Position numbers and translations under genes: made by a program. A stretch of DNA of 64,000 nucleotides from Bacillota bacterium (GTDB taxonomy: Bacteria; Bacillota; SHA-98; Ch115; JABLXJ01): the NCBI GenBank assembly GCA_013178125.1, contig JABLXJ010000012.1, positions 1 to 64,000 of the forward strand, given 5' to 3'. Numbering within the stretch: position 1 is the first letter of the stretch; every line of letters begins with the position of its first letter. The notes below the pieces were generated by a model that saw only the letters and a program-made list of their open reading frames with translations, was not told the origin of the DNA and did not search any database. Below are positions 48,285 through 56,754 of this stretch, piece after piece.

Positions 48285-49595
48285 CTAGAGAGGAATCTCG
48301 TAGCGCCGTGGAGCTCCGGCCATCCGGTGGACGGGGTCATCACCGCGGTTATTGAATAGCCGCGGCGGCTCAGCATATACCTGGGGCCACGGCCTGGTCC
48401 TCCCCCAGGGGCTCTCCTGGTAGTTCCCGACAACTTCCTCATAGAGTTTAGCCGTATCGTTTGCGATCCTGGACCAATTATACCGTGTAGTCACTTCCCT
48501 ATAGGCGTTCTCTTTCAGTTTGGATGCAAGGTCAGGCCTGTGAATGAGATGGAGAATCCCATCTGCAAGGGAATTGGGGTTCCCTGCATATGATTTCCAC
48601 CCGGTTATCCCGTGCCTCACTACCTCGCCGAGCCCGCCAACATCAGATACGACTACAGGCGTGCCTGCAGCCATCGCCTCAAGCGCTGTTATGCCAAAAG
48701 GCTCGTAGAGGCTCGGCACGACCGCGACATCGGCGCATTTGTATAACCTGTTACGGGTGTCATCGTCGATGTAGCCGGTGAAATAGATGCGGTTGTAAAC
48801 ACCCAGGCTGTGTGCCCTATCCTTCAGGTAAGCATCAGCCGGGCCCTTGCCGGCAACGACGACCTTGCTCTTATCCCAATAATGAAGAATCTTAGGCACG
48901 GCCTCAATGAGGACGTGAGCCCCCTTTTCATGGACAAGGCGGCCGACGAAGAATATGAGCTTCTCGTCAGGGGCGGCGTAATTCCTCCTGAAGCTTGCTA
49001 GATCATCGCCGGCCTTGATCTGGAACTCCTCCGGGTCAACGCCATTAGGTAAAACTCGTATCTTGTCGCCCGGGAGCTGGAAGATAGTCTGCAACTCGCG
49101 GCGCATGTATTCACTGCAACAGATAACCCTCCACGCCTCGAAACAGAGCCACCATTCAATATTGCTTATATAGCGTTGAAGATCATTGTGCAACCCCCAG
49201 TTCCGGCCCCATTCGGTGGCGTGGATGGTTGCCACGAGCGGAGCTCTCTGGCTGTGTTTTAGGGCCTTGGCAGCATATGCGACCAGCCAGTCATGGGCAT
49301 GCACTATATCATACGGCCCTCCGGCCACGATGTTTTCGTAGGCCTTCTCCAGCATGTTAAGGTTGAGTTGCATTACCCACGTTAAAAAATCAGGCGGTGC
49401 GGGGTTGTTCATGGCGATGCGGTGGATGCGAACACCCCTATCATCTTCCACGTCAGCCGCTCCGTGGGTCCCGCATGTCACGACCTCGACATCTATGCCC
49501 GCCACGACAAGGGCTCGCGAAAGCTGCTGCACGTGCCTGGCGAGCCCTCCCACGACGCGCGGCGGATATTCCCACGAAAGCATCAAAACCCTCAT
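48285..49595 (-). CDS. GT4-family glycosyltransferase (glycogen-synthase-like)
   Basis: This GT-B glycosyltransferase has MRVLMLSWEYPPRVVGGLARHVQQLSRAL at the N-terminus. The C-terminal donor site has FFVGRLVHEKGAHVLIEAVPKIL, GYIDDDTRNRLYKCADVAVVPSLYEPFGITALEAMAAGTPVVVSDVGGLGEVV and the conserved Glu residues of family GT4. In this context (GH57, DUF4912 and a nucleotidyltransferase) it may elongate a glucan or glucosylate an acceptor. I prefer the ATG at 49595, because the family begins at MRVLMLSWE. An upstream in-frame start at 49706 would add 37 atypical residues. It lies 108 bp ahead of the nucleotidyltransferase gene on the same strand. Confidence 0.88.
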   Translation of the reverse strand: MRVLMLSWEYPPRVVGGLARHVQQLSRALVVAGIDVEVVTCGTHGAADVEDDRGVRIHRIAMNNPAPPDFLTWVMQLNLNMLEKAYENIVAGGPYDIVHAHDWLVAYAAKALKHSQRAPLVATIHATEWGRNWGLHNDLQRYISNIEWWLCFEAWRVICCSEYMRRELQTIFQLPGDKIRVLPNGVDPEEFQIKAGDDLASFRRNYAAPDEKLIFFVGRLVHEKGAHVLIEAVPKILHYWDKSKVVVAGKGPADAYLKDRAHSLGVYNRIYFTGYIDDDTRNRLYKCADVAVVPSLYEPFGITALEAMAAGTPVVVSDVGGLGEVVRHGITGWKSYAGNPNSLADGILHLIHRPDLASKLKENAYREVTTRYNWSRIANDTAKLYEEVVGNYQESPWGRTRPWPQVYAEPPRLFNNRGDDPVHRMAGAPRRYEIPL

Positions 49596-49840
49596 AAGAT
49601 TGGACAACTCCCTCCAGCGCCGGGCCTGCCCGCCCCCTTGGAATTGCGCCCGAACTAGCGCTGCATCTGAATTGGAAGTGCGCATTGATAAAATTATGAT
49701 CTGCAAAAGGAGGGCAAATTATGCTATCATAAAATTATGTCCAACCACGCTCGCATGGCATCCACCTGCATGGCCAGAATCCTATTCCTGCACGCTGACT
49801 CGGGATAGCGATGGCAGGGGAGCAATAGGAGGGGTATATC

Positions 49841-50521
49841 GTGGGAGATTTAGCATGCATAAGGAGTCTCGATCTTTTCAGCGATCTTACAGACTCGCAG
49901 TTTGCCCAGGTAACATCCTGTCTCGAAAACAGGTCTTACAGCAAGGACGAGTTCCTCTTTCACGAGGGAGACCGCGCGAGCCGCATCTTCGTGTTGAAAT
50001 CCGGGAGGATAAAGCTGTTCAAGAACTCGTGGGATGGCAAGGAGCTAATCCTGGCGTTCCTGACGCCCGACAGCATCTTCGGGGAGGATGCCGTCTTCAG
50101 CGGCGAGACATATTCCGCGAGCGCCATGGCGGTGGAGGACTCCTGTGCGTTAGTCTTTACGCGTTCAAATATCGAACGCATCCTTCTAGAGAACCCCGGC
50201 ATTGCGGTGAAGGTCATAGAGAACCTGAGCAGGCGGCTCTATAAGTCGACCAACCAGGTAAGCGATATAGCCTTTCGCGATGCGCGCGGCCGGCTCGCGA
50301 GCGCCCTGCTCAGGCTCTCCTCGGAATATGGGCGGCCCAGCCAGGGAGGGACGCTCATCGACCTGAATCTGACCCATCAGGATATCGCAAACATAGTGAG
50401 CCTGTCGCGGACCACCGTGACAAATCTCCTCCTGGATCTCAGGGATAATGAGCTCATCGCGATAAGAAATCACAGGATCATCCTGAAAGACCAGGCCCGC
50501 CTCGCCGACTGGGCGCGCTAA
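49841..50521 (+). CDS. Crp/Fnr-family transcriptional regulator
   Basis: This 226-residue regulator has an N-terminal cyclic-nucleotide-binding-like barrel (LFSDLTDSQFAQVTSCLENRSYSKDEFLFHEGDRASRIFVLKSGRIKLF) and a C-terminal Crp-type helix-turn-helix (LTHQDIANIVSLSRTTVTNLLLDLRDNELI). The N-terminal Fe-S cysteine cluster of true FNR is not present, though isolated cysteines occur. The ligand is unknown. The GTG start has AGGAGGGG six bases ahead. It is divergent from the GT4 gene and adjacent to the interrupted DUF362 gene. Confidence 0.9.
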   Translation: MGDLACIRSLDLFSDLTDSQFAQVTSCLENRSYSKDEFLFHEGDRASRIFVLKSGRIKLFKNSWDGKELILAFLTPDSIFGEDAVFSGETYSASAMAVEDSCALVFTRSNIERILLENPGIAVKVIENLSRRLYKSTNQVSDIAFRDARGRLASALLRLSSEYGRPSQGGTLIDLNLTHQDIANIVSLSRTTVTNLLLDLRDNELIAIRNHRIILKDQARLADWAR

Positions 50522-50526
50522 TTTAA

Positions 50527-50694
50527 CTATTCCACCTCAACCAGGTCGTAACTATCGTTCCCGAGCCCTTCGTCCTTTAAGAGCGCGATCTGGACGAAGG
50601 GATCCTTTGCGTGGATCTTTTCAAAGAGGTGCTTGCCTTCCCCGAGCGTGCGCCCGGCCGGGAGACTGCCTTCTATGAATTTTTCCGCCTTGAT
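50527..50694 (-). pseudogene. 3' fragment of DUF362 iron-sulfur protein gene, cut off by IS
   Basis: The minus-strand frame reads IKAEKFIEGSLPAG, then TLGEGKHLFEKIHAKDPFVQIALL and GLGNDSYDLVEVE before a TAG stop. This matches the usual C-terminus of DUF362 proteins. It has no start codon and is the missing end of the gene at 52634-53569. Removing the IS and one copy of the CTTGAT duplication joins SLDAIK to AEKFIEGS in frame. Confidence 0.9.
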
Positions 50695-52633
50695 CCTACA
50701 TTTCGCACCCTTACCCCTGATGTTTCTTGTTTTTCCCCGGAATCATTTTTTATCTCTTCACTCACGCTGGTACGGGCTCGGACGGACGACTACGTATATG
50801 TCCTGAGTAAAACCTGCAAGCCTTAGTATCCTTTCCAGCGGCTCTTCGTTCGGGATCTCTTGAATTACCCGGTACTCCCGATCTCCCTCCTTGGCACATA
50901 ATACCTGATACGGAGCCAGGAGCTCCAGTATCCGGTTCCCGGTGGGTGCCGTAGTCTTCACTCCCCCAGCTACCACTATGTGACTACCCTCAGTTTCTAA
51001 GGCCTTCCGTACCCTTCGTTGCAATATCCGGTGTATCAAGAGCGCCATGAGTAGAACATATGCCAGCGCCTCTATCCTGCTCTCCTTCTTCAGATAAATC
51101 GCATCAAGATATGTCGGGTCCTTCAGGAACTTGAACGACGTCTCTACCCCTATCTGCTCCTTATACTCCCGTAACACATCGGGAGGCTCCATCAGCAAAT
51201 CATTCGTTATCAGCACAAAGCAGTTATTGCGTTCCCTTGCCCGCTTTACCGCAGACTCGCTGAGTGCCCCGATGACTGGCCGAATCCTATAGACCGTTTC
51301 CAGTTCCACAACTTCGTCTTTCTTGGGCCGTCCCTTTTTGGCACGCTTCTTCGGCCGGGTTTCTTCGATAACTTCAGCTGACATTGGGTAGAAGTCATTA
51401 GCATGCTTGGCCAGAAACTCTTCTAAAGCCACACTGGCATCTGGTTTACACGCAAACTCCTTCGCCTGTATCTCTTTGGCTGCTGTGGTTAGATCCTTAT
51501 GGAGCTCTTCAATGCGTCTATCCAGGGCTTTGACCTTTCTCTTGTCTAATGCTGTTGAATAGACTACTACAAAGTTGTAAAGGCGCCCATAGAGCTCCCT
51601 CGTGAATGCTTGAACCTTGTATGACGCCGCCTTTCTGTAAGCCGCTCCATCCCTTGCGCTACACAGCTTTCCAACCTCAATCCATTCGTTCTTCTCCCAC
51701 GCCAGTTCCTTAAGCTCGCCTTCGAGGGTAAAGGTCGCAGGGAATCGCGATACCACAAGAAGCCTCTGCTTGGCGATCTCCTCCAGGTTATCTTTTGTCA
51801 CCACACTTGAGTCAGCCACGTAAATTACCTTGGTAAGGTCAACCTTGTCCAAGTGGGCGGCCATCGTCTTGATGAAGTCGTTGTTCCATGTCTTGTCGTC
51901 CACATTCCCACTTAGAGGCTCGCCGATTACAGGGATACCATCCTGGGTTACTCCAAGCCCCACCTTGAGCTGGAGAAGGTCTGGACGGTGATCTTTGCTA
52001 TGTCCCCTGAGAAGGCGGATAAAGGGGCTAGAGTCCTCTTCTTCCTCATCGTGCTGGTATTCGCCATAGACCGAGATGGAGGTTGTGTCGGCGTGAATCC
52101 GGTTCAGCACGATGTCCTCTATTGCAAGAGCGGTTAGCATGATTGTTGAGGTAACCTTCTTGGGGTTAGCTTCAACAAGCATATCCAAAGCCCTGGCAAG
52201 ACAATCATCATTTAGGTCTTCACAAGTTACGCCCTGGCCCAGGAGGTTCTCCGTATCCTGGAACTTGAAGAACCGTTCAACGTTGTAGAGTGGCGTTTTG
52301 CCGGCAAGGATGTTTATCACAAGAGCCTTAATACGTATAGATGGAGGCAGCTTACACTGAGTCTCGTCCCAGGCAAGGACAGAATCCAGAGTCTTACTGA
52401 TCCCAAGGGCATCGAACAATGCCGAGATAAGAGGAGCGGGCCCAGCGTGAAATATCTTCAAGGATGGGACCATAGGAAACACCCCCGCCTCCATTGTACA
52501 TAAAAGCGGGGAAAGTACAAGTAAATATATACCAGATAACCCTATAAGTGTATAATTGTCACTAAAATGTTTCATCTTTACATGCGACCTCAAAAAATGT
52601 CACCGCGCGCCCATGAGGGGTGCGAAATGTACG
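50695..52633 (-). mobile_element. IS1634-family insertion sequence, 1,939 bp
   Basis: The left terminal repeat CCTACATTTCGCACCC (50695-50710) and the right end (52618-52633, reading inward CGTACATTTCGCACCC) match at 15 of 16 bases. Both ends are flanked by the 6-bp direct duplication CTTGAT (50689-50694 and 52634-52639). The following base is also C in both places, so 7 bp is possible. One transposase gene fills the element. It is inserted in the 3' part of a DUF362 gene. The intact ends and duplication indicate a fairly recent insertion. Confidence 0.93.
50758..52473 (-). CDS. IS1634-family DDE transposase
   Basis: This roughly 571-residue transposase has a DUF4277-like N-terminus (FHAGPAPLISALFDALGISKTLDS) and a DDE catalytic domain. 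The first Asp is in NRIHADTTSISVYGEY, the second in VIYVADSSVVTKDNL, and the Glu in REYKEQIGVETSFKFLKDPTYLDAIYLK. I chose the ATG at 52473, which has GGAGGCGGGGG about eight bases ahead. Earlier in-frame ATGs reach 52593 but lie in or before that ribosome site. A Lys-rich linker (RPKKRAKKGRPKKDE) occurs near residue 390. No frameshift or stop is seen, so it may still be active. Confidence 0.93.
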   Translation of the reverse strand: MVPSLKIFHAGPAPLISALFDALGISKTLDSVLAWDETQCKLPPSIRIKALVINILAGKTPLYNVERFFKFQDTENLLGQGVTCEDLNDDCLARALDMLVEANPKKVTSTIMLTALAIEDIVLNRIHADTTSISVYGEYQHDEEEEDSSPFIRLLRGHSKDHRPDLLQLKVGLGVTQDGIPVIGEPLSGNVDDKTWNNDFIKTMAAHLDKVDLTKVIYVADSSVVTKDNLEEIAKQRLLVVSRFPATFTLEGELKELAWEKNEWIEVGKLCSARDGAAYRKAASYKVQAFTRELYGRLYNFVVVYSTALDKRKVKALDRRIEELHKDLTTAAKEIQAKEFACKPDASVALEEFLAKHANDFYPMSAEVIEETRPKKRAKKGRPKKDEVVELETVYRIRPVIGALSESAVKRARERNNCFVLITNDLLMEPPDVLREYKEQIGVETSFKFLKDPTYLDAIYLKKESRIEALAYVLLMALLIHRILQRRVRKALETEGSHIVVAGGVKTTAPTGNRILELLAPYQVLCAKEGDREYRVIQEIPNEEPLERILRLAGFTQDIYVVVRPSPYQRE

Positions 52634-53569
52634 CTTGATCGCGTCTAGGCTCGCCTTTTCTATGGCGACTATATCGGGCGACGCCATGATCCCCACGTCC
52701 GGGACGAGCGGCCTCGTCGAGAAGCCCCAGCAGTCGCACAGGAGCGTTATGTTGGTAAGCATGTTAATAAAGAATATCCTGCCCGGCTCAAACGTATCGA
52801 GCACCTCTCTTGTGCAGATCGCCATGCCCCTCTGGAAATCCTTGAATTTAGTCTTGTCTATGGTTATAGCTCCAGTTGGGCATGAATTCGCACAGTGCTG
52901 GCAGTAGGTGCAGTGGTGGAAGAAAATCTCATATTCCCCTTTTTCGTTGAATTTATTGGCACCATAGCGGCACGAACGTATACAGATCTCGCAATGCTCG
53001 CACTTTTCGGCATCCCATGTAAGGCCTCCCTCAAGGCTGTGGATATCCGACCTCGTCTTAGATGTAACACAGCCCATCGCGATATTCTTGCAGGCCCCGC
53101 CGTAAGCGCACGCCCCGTGGCCCTTCACGTGAGAAAAGCAGATAAAGGCGTCGGCATCGTGAATATGCCCCGCCACCTGTATCTCCTTCAAGCTCTGGAA
53201 ATCCACGGGCCTGGTATAGTAATACTTGTCAAAGATACCCGTGGCCGCAACTATGGGGGCACCTATGACCTCTTCGGTGTAGCCCCGGTCCTTGGCGCCG
53301 GCGATGGCGAAGAAGCTATCGGTGACAAAAACGTTACCCCCGGCATCCTTCAGGGCCTTTACCAGGATGCGGACAAACAGGGGGTGGATCGTGGTGTACC
53401 CCAGCTTGTTCCCGAGGTGCATCTTCAGCGCGACGTTCTTGTCCTTCACGATATCTTCGAGGGACAGCCGCGCAAGGAGTCGTTCGAATTTGGCTGGCAG
53501 GGATGATGTAACCTCAAGCCGATCGACATCGGCAGAAGCGAAATAGACAGTGGAATTCGCTGGACCCAT
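52634..53569 (-). pseudogene. 5' part of DUF362 two-[4Fe-4S] protein gene, disrupted by IS
   Basis: The remaining 312 codons encode most of a DUF362 protein: LKMHLGNKLGYTTIHPLFVRILVKAL, CFSHVKGHGACAYGGACKNIAMGC, and two ferredoxin clusters, CEHCEICIRSC and CTYCQHCANSC, then VPDVGIMASPDIVAIEKASLDAIK. The frame then runs 23 codons into IS sequence and stops at 52562. With the fragment at 50527-50694 the intact protein would have been 365 residues. The ATG at 53569 follows AAGGAGG by 12 bases and is preferred over 53659. DUF362 proteins are redox or archaeal-type ferredoxin-like proteins of uncertain function. The truncated product keeps both clusters. Confidence 0.92.
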
Positions 53570-53661
53570 TGATATATCCGGCCTCCTTATCCTTGGCTCC
53601 CGGCCTGGAAGCCTGGGTGAGTATACAAAAAAATCATAACACGCGTGGGAGGCTAGCACTG

Positions 53662-54735
53662 TTAACTGGATAACATTTTGGGGGTGGGAAACTCATGCGG
53701 GCGAGCTCTCTGCCGTGCCAGTATGAAAGAGGCTATTAGAGACGCGAGGGTCTGCTGCAGCAAGATGCTTACCGCTGAGGGGAAGGCTACGAGCGGGGGG
53801 AAATACGCCAGCGCCACGGCTATCCCGGCCCCATCGTTCCTCATCCCGTTCACGAAAAGCCCGGCGACTACCTGTCCATCCCTGGCCTTGAGGCCGATCT
53901 TGAAGACAATGTAGGCAAGGGCGTAAGCAATCAGCGCCTGCACCAGGACGGCGACGATAATGGAAACCGCGGTCGATTTCAGATTGCGTAGATAGGGAAC
54001 GTTAGCCGCGGCATTGACGGCCATGACCGTAAAGATGCTGATCTTTACGGCTATCCCCAGGTGCGGACGGGCTGGATCGAGGCGCGGCCCATAGCGTTCG
54101 TTTAGGAATATCCCAAGCGCCGCCGGGATGGCAACCGCCTTCACGAGGGTGAGGATCAGGCCTGTAGCATCAAAAGAGCCCATTCTACCGGTAAAGAGGC
54201 TCAATATAACCGGAAGCGCTCCAACACTCAGGAATGTCGTCATGGTCATCAGCGCTACGCCCAGCGCAAGCTCACCAGCACACAGGCTGATCCACACCCC
54301 TGAGGTTATAGCGCTCGGCAGGATGGCCAGGAGTATGTGCCCAATCCCGAGAAGTGGCTCGCCCGGATAGAATAACCGCCCCACGGCATAACCGACTCCA
54401 GGCATCACCAGGTAAAATATGAGGGCGGTTGCCACGAAGTATACAGGCTTCCGCAGGGTCTCCTTGAAGCTTGACAGGGTGCAATTCACGGCGCTCCCGA
54501 GCATCATCGTGGCAAGGAAGAACGGCACAAGCCCTACAATCTTCGCCGCCCGCTCCCTGAAAACGATGCCGATGATACCGCACACGATCATAAGCCAGAA
54601 GATATTTGAAGATAACCAGTCATTCAACTTCCTGGCGACCTGGCCGCGCTGCAGGATCCGGTCGCGGCCTCCTGGACCGGGCCACGGTTTGCACGCCGGG
54701 CCCGGTTTCATCTCCGGCTTCATTTCCGGTTTCAT
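53662..54735 (-). CDS. Bile acid:sodium symporter (BASS) family transporter
   Basis: This 357-residue membrane protein has about nine to ten helices. Typical BASS features are ATMMLGSAVNCTLSSFKETLRKP, LLAILPSAITSGVWISLCAGELALGVALMTMTTFLSVGALPVILSLFTG, and GLFVNGMRNDGAGIAVALAYFPP. Family members import bile acids, pantoate, pyruvate or other organic anions with Na+. The substrate is unknown. The first residues are a triple repeat, MKPEMKPEMKPG, encoded by a tandem 12-bp duplication. This makes several ATG codons equally possible starts. It lies 92 bp from the start of the DUF362 gene on the same strand. Confidence 0.85.
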   Translation of the reverse strand: MKPEMKPEMKPGPACKPWPGPGGRDRILQRGQVARKLNDWLSSNIFWLMIVCGIIGIVFRERAAKIVGLVPFFLATMMLGSAVNCTLSSFKETLRKPVYFVATALIFYLVMPGVGYAVGRLFYPGEPLLGIGHILLAILPSAITSGVWISLCAGELALGVALMTMTTFLSVGALPVILSLFTGRMGSFDATGLILTLVKAVAIPAALGIFLNERYGPRLDPARPHLGIAVKISIFTVMAVNAAANVPYLRNLKSTAVSIIVAVLVQALIAYALAYIVFKIGLKARDGQVVAGLFVNGMRNDGAGIAVALAYFPPLVAFPSAVSILLQQTLASLIASFILARQRARPHEFPTPKMLSS

Positions 54736-54860
54736 TTCTGTAGATATCAGCTCCGGCGAGGTGAATTCGATGGATTTATGGATTCATTTATAAATTCACG
54801 GATTTATGGTTATCATATGTCATCCGGCCGCTGGAAGTCAAGCCTTTCACCCCATCGCCC

Positions 54861-56699
54861 TCAGAGAATGACCGAACGATAGAAATACTCTGAATCCACC
54901 TGGCTCCCGTCCTTGATCCTGATGGAGAAGTCATATCTTCCGGGCATTACGGGGCGCCTGAAGCGGCATGAGATGAGGAGCGGCCCCCACTCATCCCCAT
55001 CCTCAAATTCCCACGTCATGAGGCAGAAGCCCGGATCCAGCGAAGGCGGGTAGCCATTTATATTCATCACAAGCGTCGCGGGGTCAAGATACTTCGGCAG
55101 GCCCTTGGAAGCGCGGTCGCTCTCTGAAATACCGGGGAACACGCGGAAATTGAGCTCACGCGCCCTCATGATCAAATCGCGCAATATTTCCATCTCTGTC
55201 TTCATCTCCATCTCTACCCCTATCTCCCCTCCATCCTCACCATCTTCATCTTCGCTTCCCGCGTCTCCCGCGGCCCACCTGTGCCCGGCCCATGCCGCCC
55301 CCGGTTCAAGGAGTATAACCGGTCTCAGGTTCTTCTTAAAATCCAGCCTGGCCTCTTGAATGCTGCCACCGGCCAGGAGCAGGGTGGAGAGGAACCCCAT
55401 CAGGGCGTTATATGCGCTTCGCGAAGAAGCCCCGACTGTTACGCGGCCCAGCTGCCTCAGGGTTGATGAGATAAATTTATCGATTCTTGGCTTTACCCAG
55501 TGCATCCATATAAAGCGACGCAGCCACCTCACGCTCATAAGCCAGCCGGCCGGGCCAACACCCCTCAAGAGCAGGAGGGGATCTCGTATTATCTCAAGGA
55601 CCCGCCTCAGGGCCTCATCCCGGTCGATCCCATAGCCCTCCAGACCCCCGTACCCGGGGATGACAAGGGAGCTCGCAAGGTTATAAGCCACCTCAAAGAT
55701 CGGCGTACCGGGCTGCGAAACTAGGGCGCCGCCGATCGGCCCGATTGGGCTCCGGGGGTTGCGGAATACCCTGTTCCGGCGGGCGAGCTCGCTGATCTCA
55801 TCGAAGCTCCTCCTGAAGAGGTGCTCGACGACTCTATCAGCGGCCAGTTCAATGTACTCCCGGTCCACAATGGACGAGATATCGCGGCACAGCGACGGGC
55901 ACCTCACCCGGGCAAGCTCAATCAGAATTCGCAAGCCCGCAATGACGAGATTCATATCCCGCTCGAGGGGCTCTACATCCTCGGGCGGGATTCTGGCCTG
56001 GCGGCCGAACTTCTCGGAGGCCGCGGTCAGGAGGTTTGGGTGCGGCGGTCGCCTCGATCCAAACAGCTCAACTCGGGGATTCTCCAGCATGCCTGTGGAA
56101 TCCCCGTCGAGCATCAATATATCAATGAAGAATTCAAGCAGGCCGTGATCTACAACACGATACCTCTGCAAAAACGGGACCGGGTAATCGGCGCCAAAGA
56201 TCCTGTGGGAATTCGAGTATCCCGGGAAGGTGGTGACTCCGTCCGCCCCCTCATCCTCATCATCATACCGCCCGCAGCGCCTGCCATCGCGATTCACGCA
56301 TACATAATGCGAGTACCAGTCCGCTATCTGGTGCGAAACCCAGCCACACGCAATGGCGAAATCCCTGATGTAATCCTCCCTGGAGAGCCACCTCCCCTCA
56401 TTCCCGGCGCCAGGCCGGCACTCATCAACCAGGCTATAGCCGAAGTTTGGGATGCCCGTTACATCATCGGGGTTGTTGTTATGCGCATAGTCATACGCGA
56501 AGAACTGGCGATTGATGATGTGATACGTGGATATCACGTCGGCGCTGTTGCCGGCATAGATGAAAAGCCTCTCAATATCCCTGCCGGAGGTCAGCATCTC
56601 GAGGAGCGCCCTGTTGAGCCCCGGGTCGCCACCCCGGGCGAGTCTCTTTGCGCGATCGAGCGCCCGCATGTTTATATAGGGATGTGTAAATGGTCCCAT
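54861..56699 (-). CDS. Zinc-dependent phospholipase C-like protein with long C-terminal extension
   Basis: The first 240 or so residues follow the zinc phospholipase C/P1 nuclease pattern: GPFTHPYIN, the Asp in YAGNSADVIS, the His in AYDYAHNNN, the HxxxD unit in GWVSHQIADWYSH, and the HxxxE unit in VVDHGLLEFFID. These are the expected zinc ligands. The remaining 370 residues have no recognised domain. They include an acidic Glu/Met-rich linker (EDEDGEDGGEIGVEMEMK) and a beta-rich end (FCLMTWEFEDGDEWGPLLISCRFRR). No signal peptide is seen, so it may be intracellular. I chose the ATG at 56699, five bases after GGAGG. Confidence 0.75.
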   Translation of the reverse strand: MGPFTHPYINMRALDRAKRLARGGDPGLNRALLEMLTSGRDIERLFIYAGNSADVISTYHIINRQFFAYDYAHNNNPDDVTGIPNFGYSLVDECRPGAGNEGRWLSREDYIRDFAIACGWVSHQIADWYSHYVCVNRDGRRCGRYDDEDEGADGVTTFPGYSNSHRIFGADYPVPFLQRYRVVDHGLLEFFIDILMLDGDSTGMLENPRVELFGSRRPPHPNLLTAASEKFGRQARIPPEDVEPLERDMNLVIAGLRILIELARVRCPSLCRDISSIVDREYIELAADRVVEHLFRRSFDEISELARRNRVFRNPRSPIGPIGGALVSQPGTPIFEVAYNLASSLVIPGYGGLEGYGIDRDEALRRVLEIIRDPLLLLRGVGPAGWLMSVRWLRRFIWMHWVKPRIDKFISSTLRQLGRVTVGASSRSAYNALMGFLSTLLLAGGSIQEARLDFKKNLRPVILLEPGAAWAGHRWAAGDAGSEDEDGEDGGEIGVEMEMKTEMEILRDLIMRARELNFRVFPGISESDRASKGLPKYLDPATLVMNINGYPPSLDPGFCLMTWEFEDGDEWGPLLISCRFRRPVMPGRYDFSIRIKDGSQVDSEYFYRSVIL

Positions 56700-56754
56700 G
56701 AATCCCTCCACCTCCAAGGCGCAGCATGCCACATAGTAAATTATATGCGGCTAA

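Noticed and set aside
49740-49780. Sigma-54 promoter-like TGGCAT...TGCAT before the Crp/Fnr gene
   Set aside because: The GG-to-GC spacing is 9 rather than 10 bases, so it does not meet the -24/-12 rule.
50723-52524. Alternative IS ends built on 'ttgt..tttccccg'
   Set aside because: These inner repeats are weak and give no target duplication. The outer TACATTTCGCACCC ends give a duplication and restore the interrupted reading frame.
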